DNA of 64,000 nt from Chitinophaga oryziterrae (GCF_009758125.1 NZ_WRXO01000006.1:248001-312000); one strand, 5' to 3'; numbered from the stretch's first letter, positions 47,421-57,201 are shown. A program made the numbers and translations. The notes: a model not told the origin generated them from the sequence alone.

Positions 47421-47592
47421 GATCGTTGATTTTAATACAATAGCAAAGGTCTGCCCATTATAAGCTGTTTTTTGGGTAAAAACCAGTGAAACGGACAAAT
47501 AAAGGGGTGAAGTGGCACTTTCATACGGGATAGTACCCCCATTATGAGTTTGATTATTCGTAAATTTGTTGCCGGATAATAGACTGATAGCA

Positions 47593-48234
47593 ATGAACAA
47601 ACAATTAATGATCTTTAGCACGGTAATGTTGTTTTCCCTTTTTTGTAAAGGACAGGAAGACTGGAAACTGAAGCAAAGCAAAGAAGGAATCGAGATTTAC
47701 ACCAAACCCCTTGAGAATTCTCATCTCAAAGGTATCAAGGTAAAATGTGCCTTACCCGTTACTTTATCACAGCTGGTTACTGTTATTATGGATGTAAATA
47801 CAGCAGCAGAATGGGTATACAGTACAAAATCAAGCACTTTATTAAAGAAGGTAAATGCGGGCGAACTGTATTACTATTCAGAAGTAAGTTTACCCTGGCC
47901 TATTAGTAACCGCGATTTTATAGCCCATTTAAAAGTCACGCAGGACCCGCACACAAAAGTGGTCACGATAGACGGACCGGTAGTCAGCAATTACTTACCT
48001 GAAAAGAAAGACATTGTCCGTGTCAGAAGCTCGTATGGTAAATGGGTGCTCACTCCTCAGAAGAATAACGTAAAGATAGAATACACCCTGGAAACTGATC
48101 CGGGTGGTTCATTACCTGCATGGCTCGTAAATCTTTTTGTAGCGAAAGGTCCTCACGAAACTTTCAAAAACCTGAAAGTACAACTGAGTAAAGCAGAGTA
48201 TAAAAATGTAACGCTTGCATACATTAAAGAGTAA
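47593..48234 (+). CDS. START-domain lipid-binding protein, exported
   Basis: The 213-residue product has a short signal peptide (MIFSTVMLFSLFCKGQ, about residue 21) and then one START domain (about 25-205: WKLKQSKEGIEIYTKP at the start, SLPWPISNRDFIAHL in the middle). Such domains bind lipids or hydrophobic molecules in a deep pocket. The ATG at 47593 is preferred to a TTG at 47566. It is divergent from the sterol desaturase-like gene, and a lipid-related link between the two is plausible. Confidence 0.85.
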   Translation: MNKQLMIFSTVMLFSLFCKGQEDWKLKQSKEGIEIYTKPLENSHLKGIKVKCALPVTLSQLVTVIMDVNTAAEWVYSTKSSTLLKKVNAGELYYYSEVSLPWPISNRDFIAHLKVTQDPHTKVVTIDGPVVSNYLPEKKDIVRVRSSYGKWVLTPQKNNVKIEYTLETDPGGSLPAWLVNLFVAKGPHETFKNLKVQLSKAEYKNVTLAYIKE

Positions 48235-48250
48235 ATAATAACACTCCTCT

Positions 48251-48345
48251 GATCGGTAGTAACTCAGTATGATTTTTAGATGCAGGGCAACGCCCTGCAA
48301 AACCCTTAATCAAAATAAATCAAACTGAGCTACTACCTATTGATC
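48251..48345. repeat. Palindromic element: imperfect inverted repeat around a perfect small hairpin (REP/MITE-like)
   Basis: The outer arms 48251-48275 and 48317-48345 are imperfect complements (GGTAGTAACTCAG against its complement CTGAGCTACTACC, then ATCAnnnn-like ends). Between them TGCAGGGC AAC GCCCTGCA (48281-48299) is a perfect 8-bp hairpin. The AGGGCnnnGCCCT core is the kind of palindrome I associate with REP elements mobilised by TnpA-REP transposases in Bacteroidota, but no transposase is present. The rest of the 310-base gap (48235-48544) holds this element and the HigBA promoter. Confidence 0.6.
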
Positions 48346-48510
48346 AAAATTTTGTTGTGAGAATAAAATTTGTATAAATTAGCTTTATTATAGAGTTGTT
48401 AACCGATTGTTTGTTCAGGATTGTACATGTGATGTATTAGTTAACCTATACAAAAGACTCGCCTTATTCTGCTATAAGGGAGTAAATATTTTCTCACTTC
48501 TAAAAAAAAT

Positions 48511-48541
48511 TTGTAACCTATCTGGTTACAATGTATCTTTG
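48511..48541 (+). promoter_or_regulatory. HigBA promoter with autoregulatory operator
   Basis: TTGTAACC (48511-48518) and GGTTACAA (48524-48531) form a perfect inverted repeat with a five-base spacer, the likely HigA operator. TATCTTTG at 48534-48541 matches the -7 box TAnnTTTG. The TTG at 48511 lies 20 bases before it, as a -33 box should. The operator thus fills the promoter spacer, so binding would block transcription. The predicted start falls on or next to the higB ATG at 48545. Confidence 0.75.
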
Positions 48542-48544
48542 ATT

Positions 48545-48826
48545 ATGATCGAAACCATAGCACACAAAGGGCTACGGTTGTTGTGGGAAAAAAACGATCC
48601 CGCAAAACTTCCGCCCATGCAAGTGGATAAAATCACACGTATTCTTACGGTCTTAAATGTAATTAAAACCGTAGAACCATTGAAGAAAATACCCGGGTAT
48701 AAATTTCACTATCTCAGCGGTAATTATGAAGGCTTCTGTGCTGTTTCAGTCACAGGTAACTACAGGATCATATTCCGTTTTGAGGAAGAAAATGTCTACG
48801 ATGTTTATTATTTAGATTATCACTAA
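48545..48826 (+). CDS. higB: HigB-type toxin (RelE-like mRNA interferase)
   Basis: The 93-residue product has the HigB/RelE fold: MIETIAHKGLRLLWEKNDP at the start, LPPMQVDKITRILTVLN, then the core GNYRIIFRFEEENVYDVYYL. It would cut mRNA on the ribosome. An open frame extends upstream to 48407, but ATG at 48545 fits the family start and the promoter position. It lies ten bases before its antitoxin gene, in the toxin-first order typical of higBA. Confidence 0.88.
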   Translation: MIETIAHKGLRLLWEKNDPAKLPPMQVDKITRILTVLNVIKTVEPLKKIPGYKFHYLSGNYEGFCAVSVTGNYRIIFRFEEENVYDVYYLDYH

Positions 48827-48836
48827 AAAGACACAA

Positions 48837-49136
48837 ATGAAGCGCAAGATGAAACCATCCCACCCTGGTGCAATTCTCAGGGAGGATGTCTTAAAAGAAA
48901 TGAATTTAACTGTCACAAAAGCGGCAGAAATATTGCAGGTAAGCCGCAAGCAGCTTTCTGAGGTTGCCAATGAAAAGGCGGGTGTTTCTCCCGAAATGGC
49001 CTGGCGTTTAGAGTTGGCCTTCGGTATAGAGGCACAGCTTTGGCTGGATTTACAATCCCAGTATGATTTATGGAAAGTGCAGGAAAGCGGCAAGGTTGCT
49101 CATATCGCCCGCTATGTTCCCGGAAAGGCGATGTAG
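48837..49136 (+). CDS. higA: HigA-type antitoxin (XRE family)
   Basis: This 99-residue protein has a helix-turn-helix at about 25-65 (VTKAAEILQVSRKQLSEVANE) preceded by HPGAILREDVLKEM, the HigA signature. It neutralises HigB and represses the operon through the inverted repeat at 48511-48531. Only ten bases separate it from higB. Confidence 0.9.
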   Translation: MKRKMKPSHPGAILREDVLKEMNLTVTKAAEILQVSRKQLSEVANEKAGVSPEMAWRLELAFGIEAQLWLDLQSQYDLWKVQESGKVAHIARYVPGKAM

Positions 49137-49181
49137 ATTATTGAGCAATTTGCCTAAATTTATAGCAAATTCCACGAAAAC

Positions 49182-49787
49182 TTGTATGTAGACGGCTTAC
49201 ATAATGAAAAAGAACTGCTGCAACAGATAGCACAGGGCAATGAAACCGCGTTCCGTTGTTTCTTTGACCATTATACCCCACTCATTTTTACCTTTGTAGA
49301 GCGTTTAACCAGGTCTAAGGCCGATGCAGAAGAGATTGTGCAGGATACCTTTATGAAAATATGGACCAGCCGTGAAAGCCTGCCTTTTATTGATAAACCG
49401 GGACATTACTGTTATGTGATTGCCAGGAATAAAGCCCTGGATAATATGCGTAAAATAGCCAGAGACCAACGTTTACTTGATCGGTTATGGCTTAGTTTTT
49501 CGGGTGAGGAAGATAACAGCCTGGAAAATGAATTACAGTCACAGGAATATTATCAGTTGATAGATCAGGCATTACTCCGCCTTCCCCGGCAGAAACAACT
49601 CGTTTTTAATATGAGCCGCAGGGAAGGGTTAAGCCATATTGAAATATCCCGGCGACTGGGCCTGTCTAAAAGCAGGATCAATAATATACTGGTAGAAGTA
49701 CTTAAATACATTAAATCCTTCCTGGAGCAGCATTCTGCCCTGATTGCCATTGGTTTCTGGATCAGCAGCTGGGACCAACTGCTGTAG
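49182..49787 (+). CDS. ECF-type RNA polymerase sigma factor (locus 2)
   Basis: The 201-residue protein has sigma region 2 (EEIVQDTFMKIWTSRESLPF, about 48-68) and region 4 (LPRQKQLVFNMSRREGLSHI with EISRRLGLSKSRINNILV). It should drive the following FecR/SusC/SusD operon. The only start is TTG at 49182: an in-frame TAA lies at 49155-49157 and no ATG or GTG occurs between. The gene begins 46 bases after higA. Confidence 0.9.
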   Translation: MYVDGLHNEKELLQQIAQGNETAFRCFFDHYTPLIFTFVERLTRSKADAEEIVQDTFMKIWTSRESLPFIDKPGHYCYVIARNKALDNMRKIARDQRLLDRLWLSFSGEEDNSLENELQSQEYYQLIDQALLRLPRQKQLVFNMSRREGLSHIEISRRLGLSKSRINNILVEVLKYIKSFLEQHSALIAIGFWISSWDQLL

Positions 49788-49858
49788 CATAAAAAAACTT
49801 TCTCTCAAAACGGTTATATGCCGTAGTCAGAATCGTCATACTTATAAATATACTCAAC

Positions 49859-50962
49859 ATGTCCACTCAAGCAGAAAGGTTGCGGTATTTATTGCGACAA
49901 TATATGGACGGCCGCTGTTCTAAAGAAGAATTGACAGAACTATATGCTTCACTTGAACATGAAACCGTGGCTGACCTGCTGGATGAAGAATTCAGGCAAA
50001 CCCGGGCTGGTCCTGTTGCAGAGGAGGTAGACTGGGACCATATGTTTAACCGTATTGTGAAAAAGAAACCCGCAAAACAGGTAAACATCCGCAGATACGC
50101 TGCCGCAGCTGCCGCAATGCTGCTATTGGTCATCGCAGGCGGTTTCTACCGGCATACGCATAAAAGCGATCCTGTCCGGCAGGATATCATGCCCGGTAGT
50201 AATAAGGCAATCCTGACACTGGCCGATGGTAGCACTATAACACTGGACAGCGCCGGTAACAGGCTGATACAACAAGGGAGAACCGCTATTCAGCAACAAG
50301 GTGGAAAACTGCAATACAATGCGCGGAATTCAGATGGGAGCGTCAGCTACAATACGCTGTCCACTCCACGTGGCGGACAATTCCGGATCACCCTGCCGGA
50401 TGGTACGGAAGTATGGTTGAATGCCGCATCTTCTTTGAAATACCCTGTGGCATTTACCGGAAAACAAAGAGAAGTTACCTTAACAGGAGAAGCCTATTTC
50501 GAAGTAGTACATAATGAAAATATGCCTTTCAGTGTCCACGCAGCAGGAATGAATATAAAAGATGTGGGGACCCGTTTCAATATAATGGCCTATACCGATG
50601 AAGCAGCAATAAAAACAACACTGATAGAAGGTGCGGTAAATATATCCGATGGAAAGAATGATCACCTGCTAAAACCTGGTCAGCAGGCAGTAGGAATGGA
50701 CATCCGGGAGGCTGATGCAGACGAAGCCATTGCCTGGAAAAACGGGGAATTCTCCTTCCATCATACCAGTATCTATGAAATAATGCGACAGTTATCAAGA
50801 TGGTACGATGTAGACATCAATTATAAAGATTCACTGAACATCTACCTGAGTGGTAATATCACCAAAAATGTATCTGTATCTGAAGTATTTAAAATGCTGG
50901 AACTGGCAGGAGATGTTACATTCAAAATAGAGAATAGAAAAGCAACCGTTATGAAACAATAA
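49859..50962 (+). CDS. FecR family anti-sigma factor (locus 2)
   Basis: This 367-residue protein has a cytoplasmic N-terminus, a membrane segment (about 82-98, AAAAAMLLLVIAGGFY), the FecR domain (NTLSTPRGGQFRITLPDGTE) and a C-terminal DUF4974 domain with the RQLSRWYDVDINY motif. It closely resembles the FecR protein of locus 1. It would hold the locus 2 sigma factor until signalled by the STN domain of the adjacent SusC. Confidence 0.9.
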   Translation: MSTQAERLRYLLRQYMDGRCSKEELTELYASLEHETVADLLDEEFRQTRAGPVAEEVDWDHMFNRIVKKKPAKQVNIRRYAAAAAAMLLLVIAGGFYRHTHKSDPVRQDIMPGSNKAILTLADGSTITLDSAGNRLIQQGRTAIQQQGGKLQYNARNSDGSVSYNTLSTPRGGQFRITLPDGTEVWLNAASSLKYPVAFTGKQREVTLTGEAYFEVVHNENMPFSVHAAGMNIKDVGTRFNIMAYTDEAAIKTTLIEGAVNISDGKNDHLLKPGQQAVGMDIREADADEAIAWKNGEFSFHHTSIYEIMRQLSRWYDVDINYKDSLNIYLSGNITKNVSVSEVFKMLELAGDVTFKIENRKATVMKQ

Positions 50963-50995
50963 TACTTAAACCGCAAACATAAACTCCACGAAACT

Positions 50996-53900
50996 ATGCA
51001 ACTCTATCCAGCTTGCAATAGCAGGCGTATGCCCGCTATTGACCTGTCTAAAATCTTCCCCTGTATGAAAATGACAATCTTCCTGACCATAGTAGTATTC
51101 CTGCAGGTGAGTGCGACAGGGTTTTCTCAACAGAAAATCTCATTGTCAGAGAATAATGTTCCGCTTGAAAAAGTCTTTAGAGATATTCACAAACAAAGCG
51201 GGTATAACTTCCTGTATAATGATCGCCTGCTTGCGCTTGCAAAGCCCGTAAGTATTCACATAAAAGATGCTGTGCTGGACGATGCATTGAAATTATGCAT
51301 GAAAGACCAGCCGCTTTCTTATGATATCATCAGTAAAACAGTGGTGATAAAAATGAAACCTGCAGATAGTCAGCCGCAACAGCCGGTAAAGCTGATAGGG
51401 ATCACCGGAAGGGTTACAGATAGTGCCGGCGCTCCCCTTGTAAGAGTAAATGTGCAGGTAAAGGGTACCCAGACAGGCATCACCACAGATGAAAACGGCA
51501 ACTTCTCATTGAATGTACCGGATAAAGAATCCGTGCTGCAATTCTCTTACATTGGTTATGCTACAAAGGAAATTGTGGTAGGTGATAATACCACTTTTAA
51601 CATACGCCTTATTCCGTTTGTAAGCAGTCTGAATGATGTGGTAGTGGTAGGATATGGACAAACACAGGCGAAAGTCCGTGTAACAGGCGCTATCTCCACA
51701 TTAAAAGGAGAAGAGATCACGACTACTAAAAATGAGAACGTTGTTAATATGCTCACCGGTAAAGTGCCTGGTATGCGCATCCTGCAAAAAAGCAGTGAAC
51801 CGGGCGCCTATGATAATGTTTTTGATATTCGTGGACTCGGTAATCCTTTGGTGGTAATAGATGGTGTACCAAGAGGAAGCGGCGACCTGTCGCGTATGGA
51901 CCCTAATGAAATAGAAAGCATCTCCGTGTTAAAAGATGCCACTGCCGCCATCTATGGGGTACGTGCTGCAAATGGGGTGATACTGGTCACCACAAAGAAA
52001 GGCACAAAGAGTGAGAATGGTAAATTCGATATCACTTACTCCGTTAATCAAAGCTGGCAGCAATTCCTGAACGTTCCGGAAAGTGTGAATGCCATCGATT
52101 ATATGACACTCAAAAATGAACAGCAGAAAAGGGATTTTGGCAATAACTATTTCATACAGATGCCGCCTGCTTTTTCACAGGCGGATATAGACCTGTATAA
52201 GAACGGTACTTTACAATCTTCCAACTGGGTAGATGCTACTATGCGGAAATTTGCTCCTGAAATACAACATACTTTAAGTGTAAACGGAGGCAGTGAGAAA
52301 GTAAACTACTTCTTTAACCTGGGTTATCTTAAACAGGATGGTATGTTTAAGAGCGGAGATATGAATTATAACCGCTGGAATTTCCGTTCTAATATCAATG
52401 CCAGAATCACGAACCGTTTAAGAGCGCAGATCCTTACTTCCGGCTATCTCGATACAAAAAATCAACCGGGCGGAAGAGGCGTATGGGAAATGTTTAAATA
52501 TACCTGGAACCAGTTGCCTACTGATCAGATCTATGCCAACAATAATCCGTTATATCCTCACCTGGAGCCGGATAACGCTAATCCGGTAGTGATCACTAAT
52601 TCAGATTATGCTGGCTCTCAGATGTATAAGAACAAAAACTTTCAGGGGCAGTTAGGACTCGAATATGACGTTCCCGGTCTTAAAGGACTAACAGCAAAAG
52701 CCATGTATAACTATGGTTTTAATATCAATGATAATACACAGATAAAGAAAGCCTACAGTCTGTATCAATACGATCCGCAGAGCCAGCAATACCTGGCAAC
52801 ATTGGTTAACACACCTTCTACTGTGAACCGTAATTACGGGAATACTACTTCCGGTTTATTCCAGTTATCGCTGAATTATAGTAAACGGTTCAACCAGGTA
52901 CATAACGTTACAGGGTTGTTATTATATGAGGAAAGTGATACAAAAACAGATAACTTCTATGCACAAAGGGAATTCTCCCTGGGCATCCCTTACCTGTTTG
53001 CAGGGGATGTGAACAACCAGGTAGGATCTATGGATGGCGGTGGTTTGGGAGAAATCGTGACCCGCGGACTGGTAGGGAAGTTTGGATATGATTTCAAGTC
53101 GAAATACATCCTCGATTTTAGTTTCCGTTATGATGGTTCCAGTAAATTCAATGCTGCCAGACAATGGGGATTCTTTCCTGCAGCTTCTGCAGGATGGCGT
53201 TTGAGTGAAGAACCTTTTATACAGCACATCATTCCTTCCCGTATCCTGAGTAACCTGAAGGTCCGTGCTTCCTATGGCAAAACAGGGGATGATGCATTTA
53301 CTGCTTTCCAGTCATTCTCCGGTTATAACTACCCGGTAAACGGATATATTTTTGGTGGCAATTATATAAACGGCCTGGCCTCAAGAGGAGTCGTGAACCC
53401 TAACCTTACCTGGTTAACGGCCAAAACTTTAAACATAGGATTAGACCTGGATTTATGGAGAGGGTTAATAGGTGGTTCTGTTGATTACTTCATCAGGAAC
53501 AGGGACGGATTACCTGCTACAAGGACCACTACATTACCCGGTACTGTGGGCACTAATCTTCCGCAGGAAAACCTCAACAGCGATCGGACAAAAGGAATAG
53601 AATTCCTGCTGACCCATCGTAATCATATCGGTGAGTTCACCTATAATATCAGCGCTAATATTTCTTCCACCAGAACAATGACACGTCATGTGGAACAAAC
53701 ACAGGCAGGTAATTCTTATGAGAACTGGAAGAACTCCCAGCAGGACCGCTACACCAATATCTGGTGGGGTAAACAATACGGAGGGCAATACACCTCTTAT
53801 GATCAGATTTATAATCATAATGTAAATGCGGGTGGTGGTAATCAGAATGTAGTACCAGGAGATTACTATTATACCGATTGGAATAATGATGGCGTAATAG

Positions 53901-54463
53901 ATGCGAAGGATGAATCACCTATTGCTGTAAGAGACCTGCCAATGATCAACTATGGTGTATCTGTCGGTGCCGGCTGGAAAGGATTTGACCTGAACATGTT
54001 ATTACAGGGAGCTACTAAGTTCTACGTACAATACGCGGAACAGATGGCCTCCCCTTTGATGTACGGAAGAAGTTCCCTCACCCAGTTCCTGGACAGATGG
54101 CATACGGCTGATCCTGATGCAGATGTTTTTGATCCTAATACAGTATGGGTGCCGGGTTATTATCCTGCGATGGGTTCTCCTGTTGCAGAAGGTTCCCGTG
54201 CAGTGCAGAGCGCTGCTTACCTGCGCATTAAATCTCTTGAAATAGGATATACACTGCCGGTAGTCCTGTTGCATAAAGCAGGTATACACAGTGTAAGAGT
54301 ATACATCAACAGTTACAATCTGGCCACTTTTACAGGTCTTAAAAACAGTGATCCCGAACATCCCGGTGTAGTAGCAGATGGCACAGATTGGAATTACTCT
54401 CAGGGAGGGTACAAATATCCGATGAACAGAACATACAGCTTAGGTGCCAGTATCACTTTTTAA
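50996..54463 (+). CDS. SusC/RagA TonB-linked outer-membrane transporter with STN domain (locus 2)
   Basis: The 1155-residue transporter has a signal segment (TIFLTIVVFLQVSATGFSQ), an STN domain (about 45-120, PLEKVFRDIHKQSGYNFLY), a carboxypeptidase-regulatory-like domain (about 135-210, ITGRVTDSAGAPLVRVNVQV), a plug (about 225-345, TAAIYGVRAANGVILVTTKK) and a barrel ending RTYSLGASITF. Its STN domain fits FecR/ECF control. The SusD partner begins 13 bases after the stop. Confidence 0.92.
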   Translation: MQLYPACNSRRMPAIDLSKIFPCMKMTIFLTIVVFLQVSATGFSQQKISLSENNVPLEKVFRDIHKQSGYNFLYNDRLLALAKPVSIHIKDAVLDDALKLCMKDQPLSYDIISKTVVIKMKPADSQPQQPVKLIGITGRVTDSAGAPLVRVNVQVKGTQTGITTDENGNFSLNVPDKESVLQFSYIGYATKEIVVGDNTTFNIRLIPFVSSLNDVVVVGYGQTQAKVRVTGAISTLKGEEITTTKNENVVNMLTGKVPGMRILQKSSEPGAYDNVFDIRGLGNPLVVIDGVPRGSGDLSRMDPNEIESISVLKDATAAIYGVRAANGVILVTTKKGTKSENGKFDITYSVNQSWQQFLNVPESVNAIDYMTLKNEQQKRDFGNNYFIQMPPAFSQADIDLYKNGTLQSSNWVDATMRKFAPEIQHTLSVNGGSEKVNYFFNLGYLKQDGMFKSGDMNYNRWNFRSNINARITNRLRAQILTSGYLDTKNQPGGRGVWEMFKYTWNQLPTDQIYANNNPLYPHLEPDNANPVVITNSDYAGSQMYKNKNFQGQLGLEYDVPGLKGLTAKAMYNYGFNINDNTQIKKAYSLYQYDPQSQQYLATLVNTPSTVNRNYGNTTSGLFQLSLNYSKRFNQVHNVTGLLLYEESDTKTDNFYAQREFSLGIPYLFAGDVNNQVGSMDGGGLGEIVTRGLVGKFGYDFKSKYILDFSFRYDGSSKFNAARQWGFFPAASAGWRLSEEPFIQHIIPSRILSNLKVRASYGKTGDDAFTAFQSFSGYNYPVNGYIFGGNYINGLASRGVVNPNLTWLTAKTLNIGLDLDLWRGLIGGSVDYFIRNRDGLPATRTTTLPGTVGTNLPQENLNSDRTKGIEFLLTHRNHIGEFTYNISANISSTRTMTRHVEQTQAGNSYENWKNSQQDRYTNIWWGKQYGGQYTSYDQIYNHNVNAGGGNQNVVPGDYYYTDWNNDGVIDAKDESPIAVRDLPMINYGVSVGAGWKGFDLNMLLQGATKFYVQYAEQMASPLMYGRSSLTQFLDRWHTADPDADVFDPNTVWVPGYYPAMGSPVAEGSRAVQSAAYLRIKSLEIGYTLPVVLLHKAGIHSVRVYINSYNLATFTGLKNSDPEHPGVVADGTDWNYSQGGYKYPMNRTYSLGASITF

Positions 54464-54476
54464 AATGTACAACCAC

Positions 54477-56279
54477 ATGAAAAAGCTACTTATAATTTTA
54501 CTTTTTATATCCTGTAATAAATTAGACGTACCACCATTGAATATCATCCAGGACAAGGACGTATTCAACAATGAAAATGGTGTTACGGCGTACATGGCCA
54601 CTATTTATAAGGCCCTGCCGATAGAGGACTTTTACTATCGCCAGGAAGGCAGTGGTTTTGACCGCGGATGGGAACTGTTTTATCATCCCGGGGCTTTATG
54701 CGGGGAACTGGCAGGGCCTTATGGCGGTACCGGCGATGGGGCAGGAGGCTTTGGCTACTGGCCTTATGCAGATATCCGTACGGTGAATTACCTGATAGAA
54801 AACCTGCCAAAGAATGCCATTAACTTTTCGAAAGAGAAGGTGGATCAATGGCTGGGCGAGGCTTATTTCTGCCGGGCCTATTTTTACTTTGCCCTGGTGA
54901 AAAGATATGGGGGGATTCCCATTATCAAAACAGTACAGAACTACCCGGAACAGAGCCTGGAAGAATTGCAGGTACACAGGGATAAGGAAGTGGATGTCTG
55001 GAAATTCGTTGCTGCCGATCTGGATAGTGCATATAACCTGATGCCTGAAACCAGCGCCAGGGGAAGAGCGAACCGTTATGTGGCTGCTGCCCTGAAATCA
55101 AGGGCCATGTTATACGCTGGGAGTATTGCAAAATATGGTTCCCTCAACTTTGTAGCCGGTGATGCAAGGGACCAGGGATATGCCGGTATTCCTGCCGCTG
55201 AGGCGAATGCTTTCTTTCAACAGGCATGGGACGCAGCGCATTTAGTGGAAGGTCATTACGACCTGTATAAGAAGAAACCCGATAATAAGGAACAGAACTA
55301 TGCGGACCTTTTTTTAGATGGGGATAGTCCGGAAAATATACTTGTAAGGGATTATTCTCTCACCAGCAATACTGCTCATAGCTGGGACGCTACCATGACC
55401 TGCCGCTACATGACGGCAGATGGCCTTTCCCGTGCTTATCCAACCCTGGAATTCGTGGAACGTTTTGCAGGTAGTTTACCTGTTGTTAACGCTGATGGTA
55501 CGCCCCGTCGCTTCAACAATACAGCGGAACTTATGCAGGGGACGGAGCCCCGTTTACTGGCCACTGTATACTTCCCCGGCGCTACGCTCAGAGGGAGGCA
55601 GTTTGACACCCAGCGGGGGATATATGACCATTTCACGGGAACAGCGGCAGCGGAACTGGGTAACAATCCACCTAACCTGTCTTCCCGTCATTTGTCCGGA
55701 AGTACGGATGCGCTCTATAATGGCAAACGTATTATCGGTTTCACCGGTGTTAGCACCAATGGTGATGATATGACCCGCACCGGTTTTTATGTACGCAAAT
55801 ATGTAGACTATAAACGGGATCAGTCGCAATGTGGTCTTTACATGAGTACCCAGAGCTGGATTGATATCCGTTATGCGGAAGTGTTGTTGAACCGTGCAGA
55901 AGCTGCGATGGAATTAAACAATACCAGTGATGCTATCACTATCCTCAACCAGATCAGGGACCGTGCCGGTGCACCTGCTGTTAGTGGTGTGATTACAATA
56001 GATACCGTGAGGAATGAACGTTGCAAAGAGCTGGCCTTTGAAAAACAATTCTGGTGGGACCTGAGGAGATGGAGGATTGCCGACAAGGTACTGGATAATA
56101 CAAAATTCCATGCCCTGCTTCCTTACTATGTAGCGGATGAAGATAAATACATTTTCCTTCGCGAACCGGAACCTTTCCAGCGCTCCTATACTTTCGAAAA
56201 GAAGTTTTACTATGAACCCATACCCGGAGGCGAATTAGGAAAGAACCCGAATTTATATCCTAATAACCCGAACTTCTAA
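54477..56279 (+). CDS. RagB/SusD family nutrient-binding lipoprotein (locus 2)
   Basis: The 600-residue lipoprotein (MKKLLIILLFISC, Cys13) has the SusD layout, with AYFCRAYFYFALVKRYGGIP near residue 130 and the C-terminal RNERCKELAFEKQFWWDLRRW region. ATG at 54477 gives a compact lipoprotein signal; ATG at 54465 would add four residues, and a GTG at 54444 would overlap the SusC gene. It caps the adjacent SusC. The ligand is unknown. Confidence 0.9.
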   Translation: MKKLLIILLFISCNKLDVPPLNIIQDKDVFNNENGVTAYMATIYKALPIEDFYYRQEGSGFDRGWELFYHPGALCGELAGPYGGTGDGAGGFGYWPYADIRTVNYLIENLPKNAINFSKEKVDQWLGEAYFCRAYFYFALVKRYGGIPIIKTVQNYPEQSLEELQVHRDKEVDVWKFVAADLDSAYNLMPETSARGRANRYVAAALKSRAMLYAGSIAKYGSLNFVAGDARDQGYAGIPAAEANAFFQQAWDAAHLVEGHYDLYKKKPDNKEQNYADLFLDGDSPENILVRDYSLTSNTAHSWDATMTCRYMTADGLSRAYPTLEFVERFAGSLPVVNADGTPRRFNNTAELMQGTEPRLLATVYFPGATLRGRQFDTQRGIYDHFTGTAAAELGNNPPNLSSRHLSGSTDALYNGKRIIGFTGVSTNGDDMTRTGFYVRKYVDYKRDQSQCGLYMSTQSWIDIRYAEVLLNRAEAAMELNNTSDAITILNQIRDRAGAPAVSGVITIDTVRNERCKELAFEKQFWWDLRRWRIADKVLDNTKFHALLPYYVADEDKYIFLREPEPFQRSYTFEKKFYYEPIPGGELGKNPNLYPNNPNF

Positions 56280-56289
56280 AATTGCCATC

Positions 56290-56988
56290 ATGAAAAATAT
56301 AATAACCGCGTTATTTTTATTCTCCGCAATAGCCTGTACTAAAACCGATAATCTTCCTGGTCCTGATGCCGGTTTTAAAGGCAGACTGATAGACAGTACT
56401 GATAGCAAAAACAATTTCCTTACAGAAACCGGTGGCACACAGATTAAGCTGGAAGAACTGAGCTGGAGCGCTACACCTACTCCTCAGTATATCCCTTCTA
56501 AATCCGATGGCACATTTGAGGATACTAAACTCTTCAGTGGTCATTACCGTGTTACGCCTGTTAATGGGGCCTTCTGGCCGGTTGCGGGTATTGAACTGGA
56601 TATCAAAGGACTTACCACGCATGATTTTCAGCTTACACCATATCTGCGTATCATCAATTTTGAGCATCGTTTATCGGGAGATACGCTCATCATGCGCTTT
56701 AACCTCGATGCTCCTGTTAAAGAAGGTTTACCTGCAATTATTGATGTAAAACCTTTTGTGAATGTTGATAGTTATGTGGGCAGTGGCGCTACTATCAGCC
56801 AGTATACTGATCCTAATAAAATAGACATTAACAGTAACTGGTCTGATCTCATTGCGCAAACAATTTATGAAGTAAAAGTTCCCGATCTGAAACAGGGCAG
56901 AACATTTTATGCAAGAGTAGGCGTGCGTGTAAATGATAGTTACAAACAGTTCAATTATTCAGAAATAATAAAGGTAGAAGTACCCTGA
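56290..56988 (+). CDS. DUF3823-type lipoprotein
   Basis: This 232-residue lipoprotein (LFLFSAIAC, Cys16) begins with PGPDAGFKGRLIDSTD and continues as two beta-rich domains, as in DUF3823 proteins that commonly follow SusD in Bacteroidota. It probably helps to bind the ligand at the cell surface. It starts 10 bases after the SusD stop and is the last gene of locus 2. Confidence 0.8.
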   Translation: MKNIITALFLFSAIACTKTDNLPGPDAGFKGRLIDSTDSKNNFLTETGGTQIKLEELSWSATPTPQYIPSKSDGTFEDTKLFSGHYRVTPVNGAFWPVAGIELDIKGLTTHDFQLTPYLRIINFEHRLSGDTLIMRFNLDAPVKEGLPAIIDVKPFVNVDSYVGSGATISQYTDPNKIDINSNWSDLIAQTIYEVKVPDLKQGRTFYARVGVRVNDSYKQFNYSEIIKVEVP

Positions 56989-57201
56989 TAATATTGACAG
57001 AGTCCGGTATAATGATAAAGTGACTATTAAGTAACAGCTACCTTAACCTTTACCAAAATACATTTTACATTGGGGTAATGCCCGCCGGATTCTTTCTCTA
57101 TCTGTAGCTGTTGTCGCAATTACACCCGTATATTGCCGTATATGCCCCCTGTATAACTTATTTAATAAGGGTAGATTTACAGACACCAAAATATTAATGC
57201 C

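Noticed and set aside
47421..47681. 87-codon N-terminal extension of the desaturase gene
   Set aside because: It would overlap the start of the divergent START gene and adds no domain or credible signal; ATG at 47420 gives a normal-length protein.
48407..48544. 46-codon N-terminal extension of higB
   Set aside because: It spans the promoter and operator, and the family start is the ATG at 48545.
57126..57156. CCGTATAT repeats as a possible fourth 11-bp array
   Set aside because: The word recurs after 10 and then about 13 bases, so the 11-bp register is not met, and there are only two good copies.
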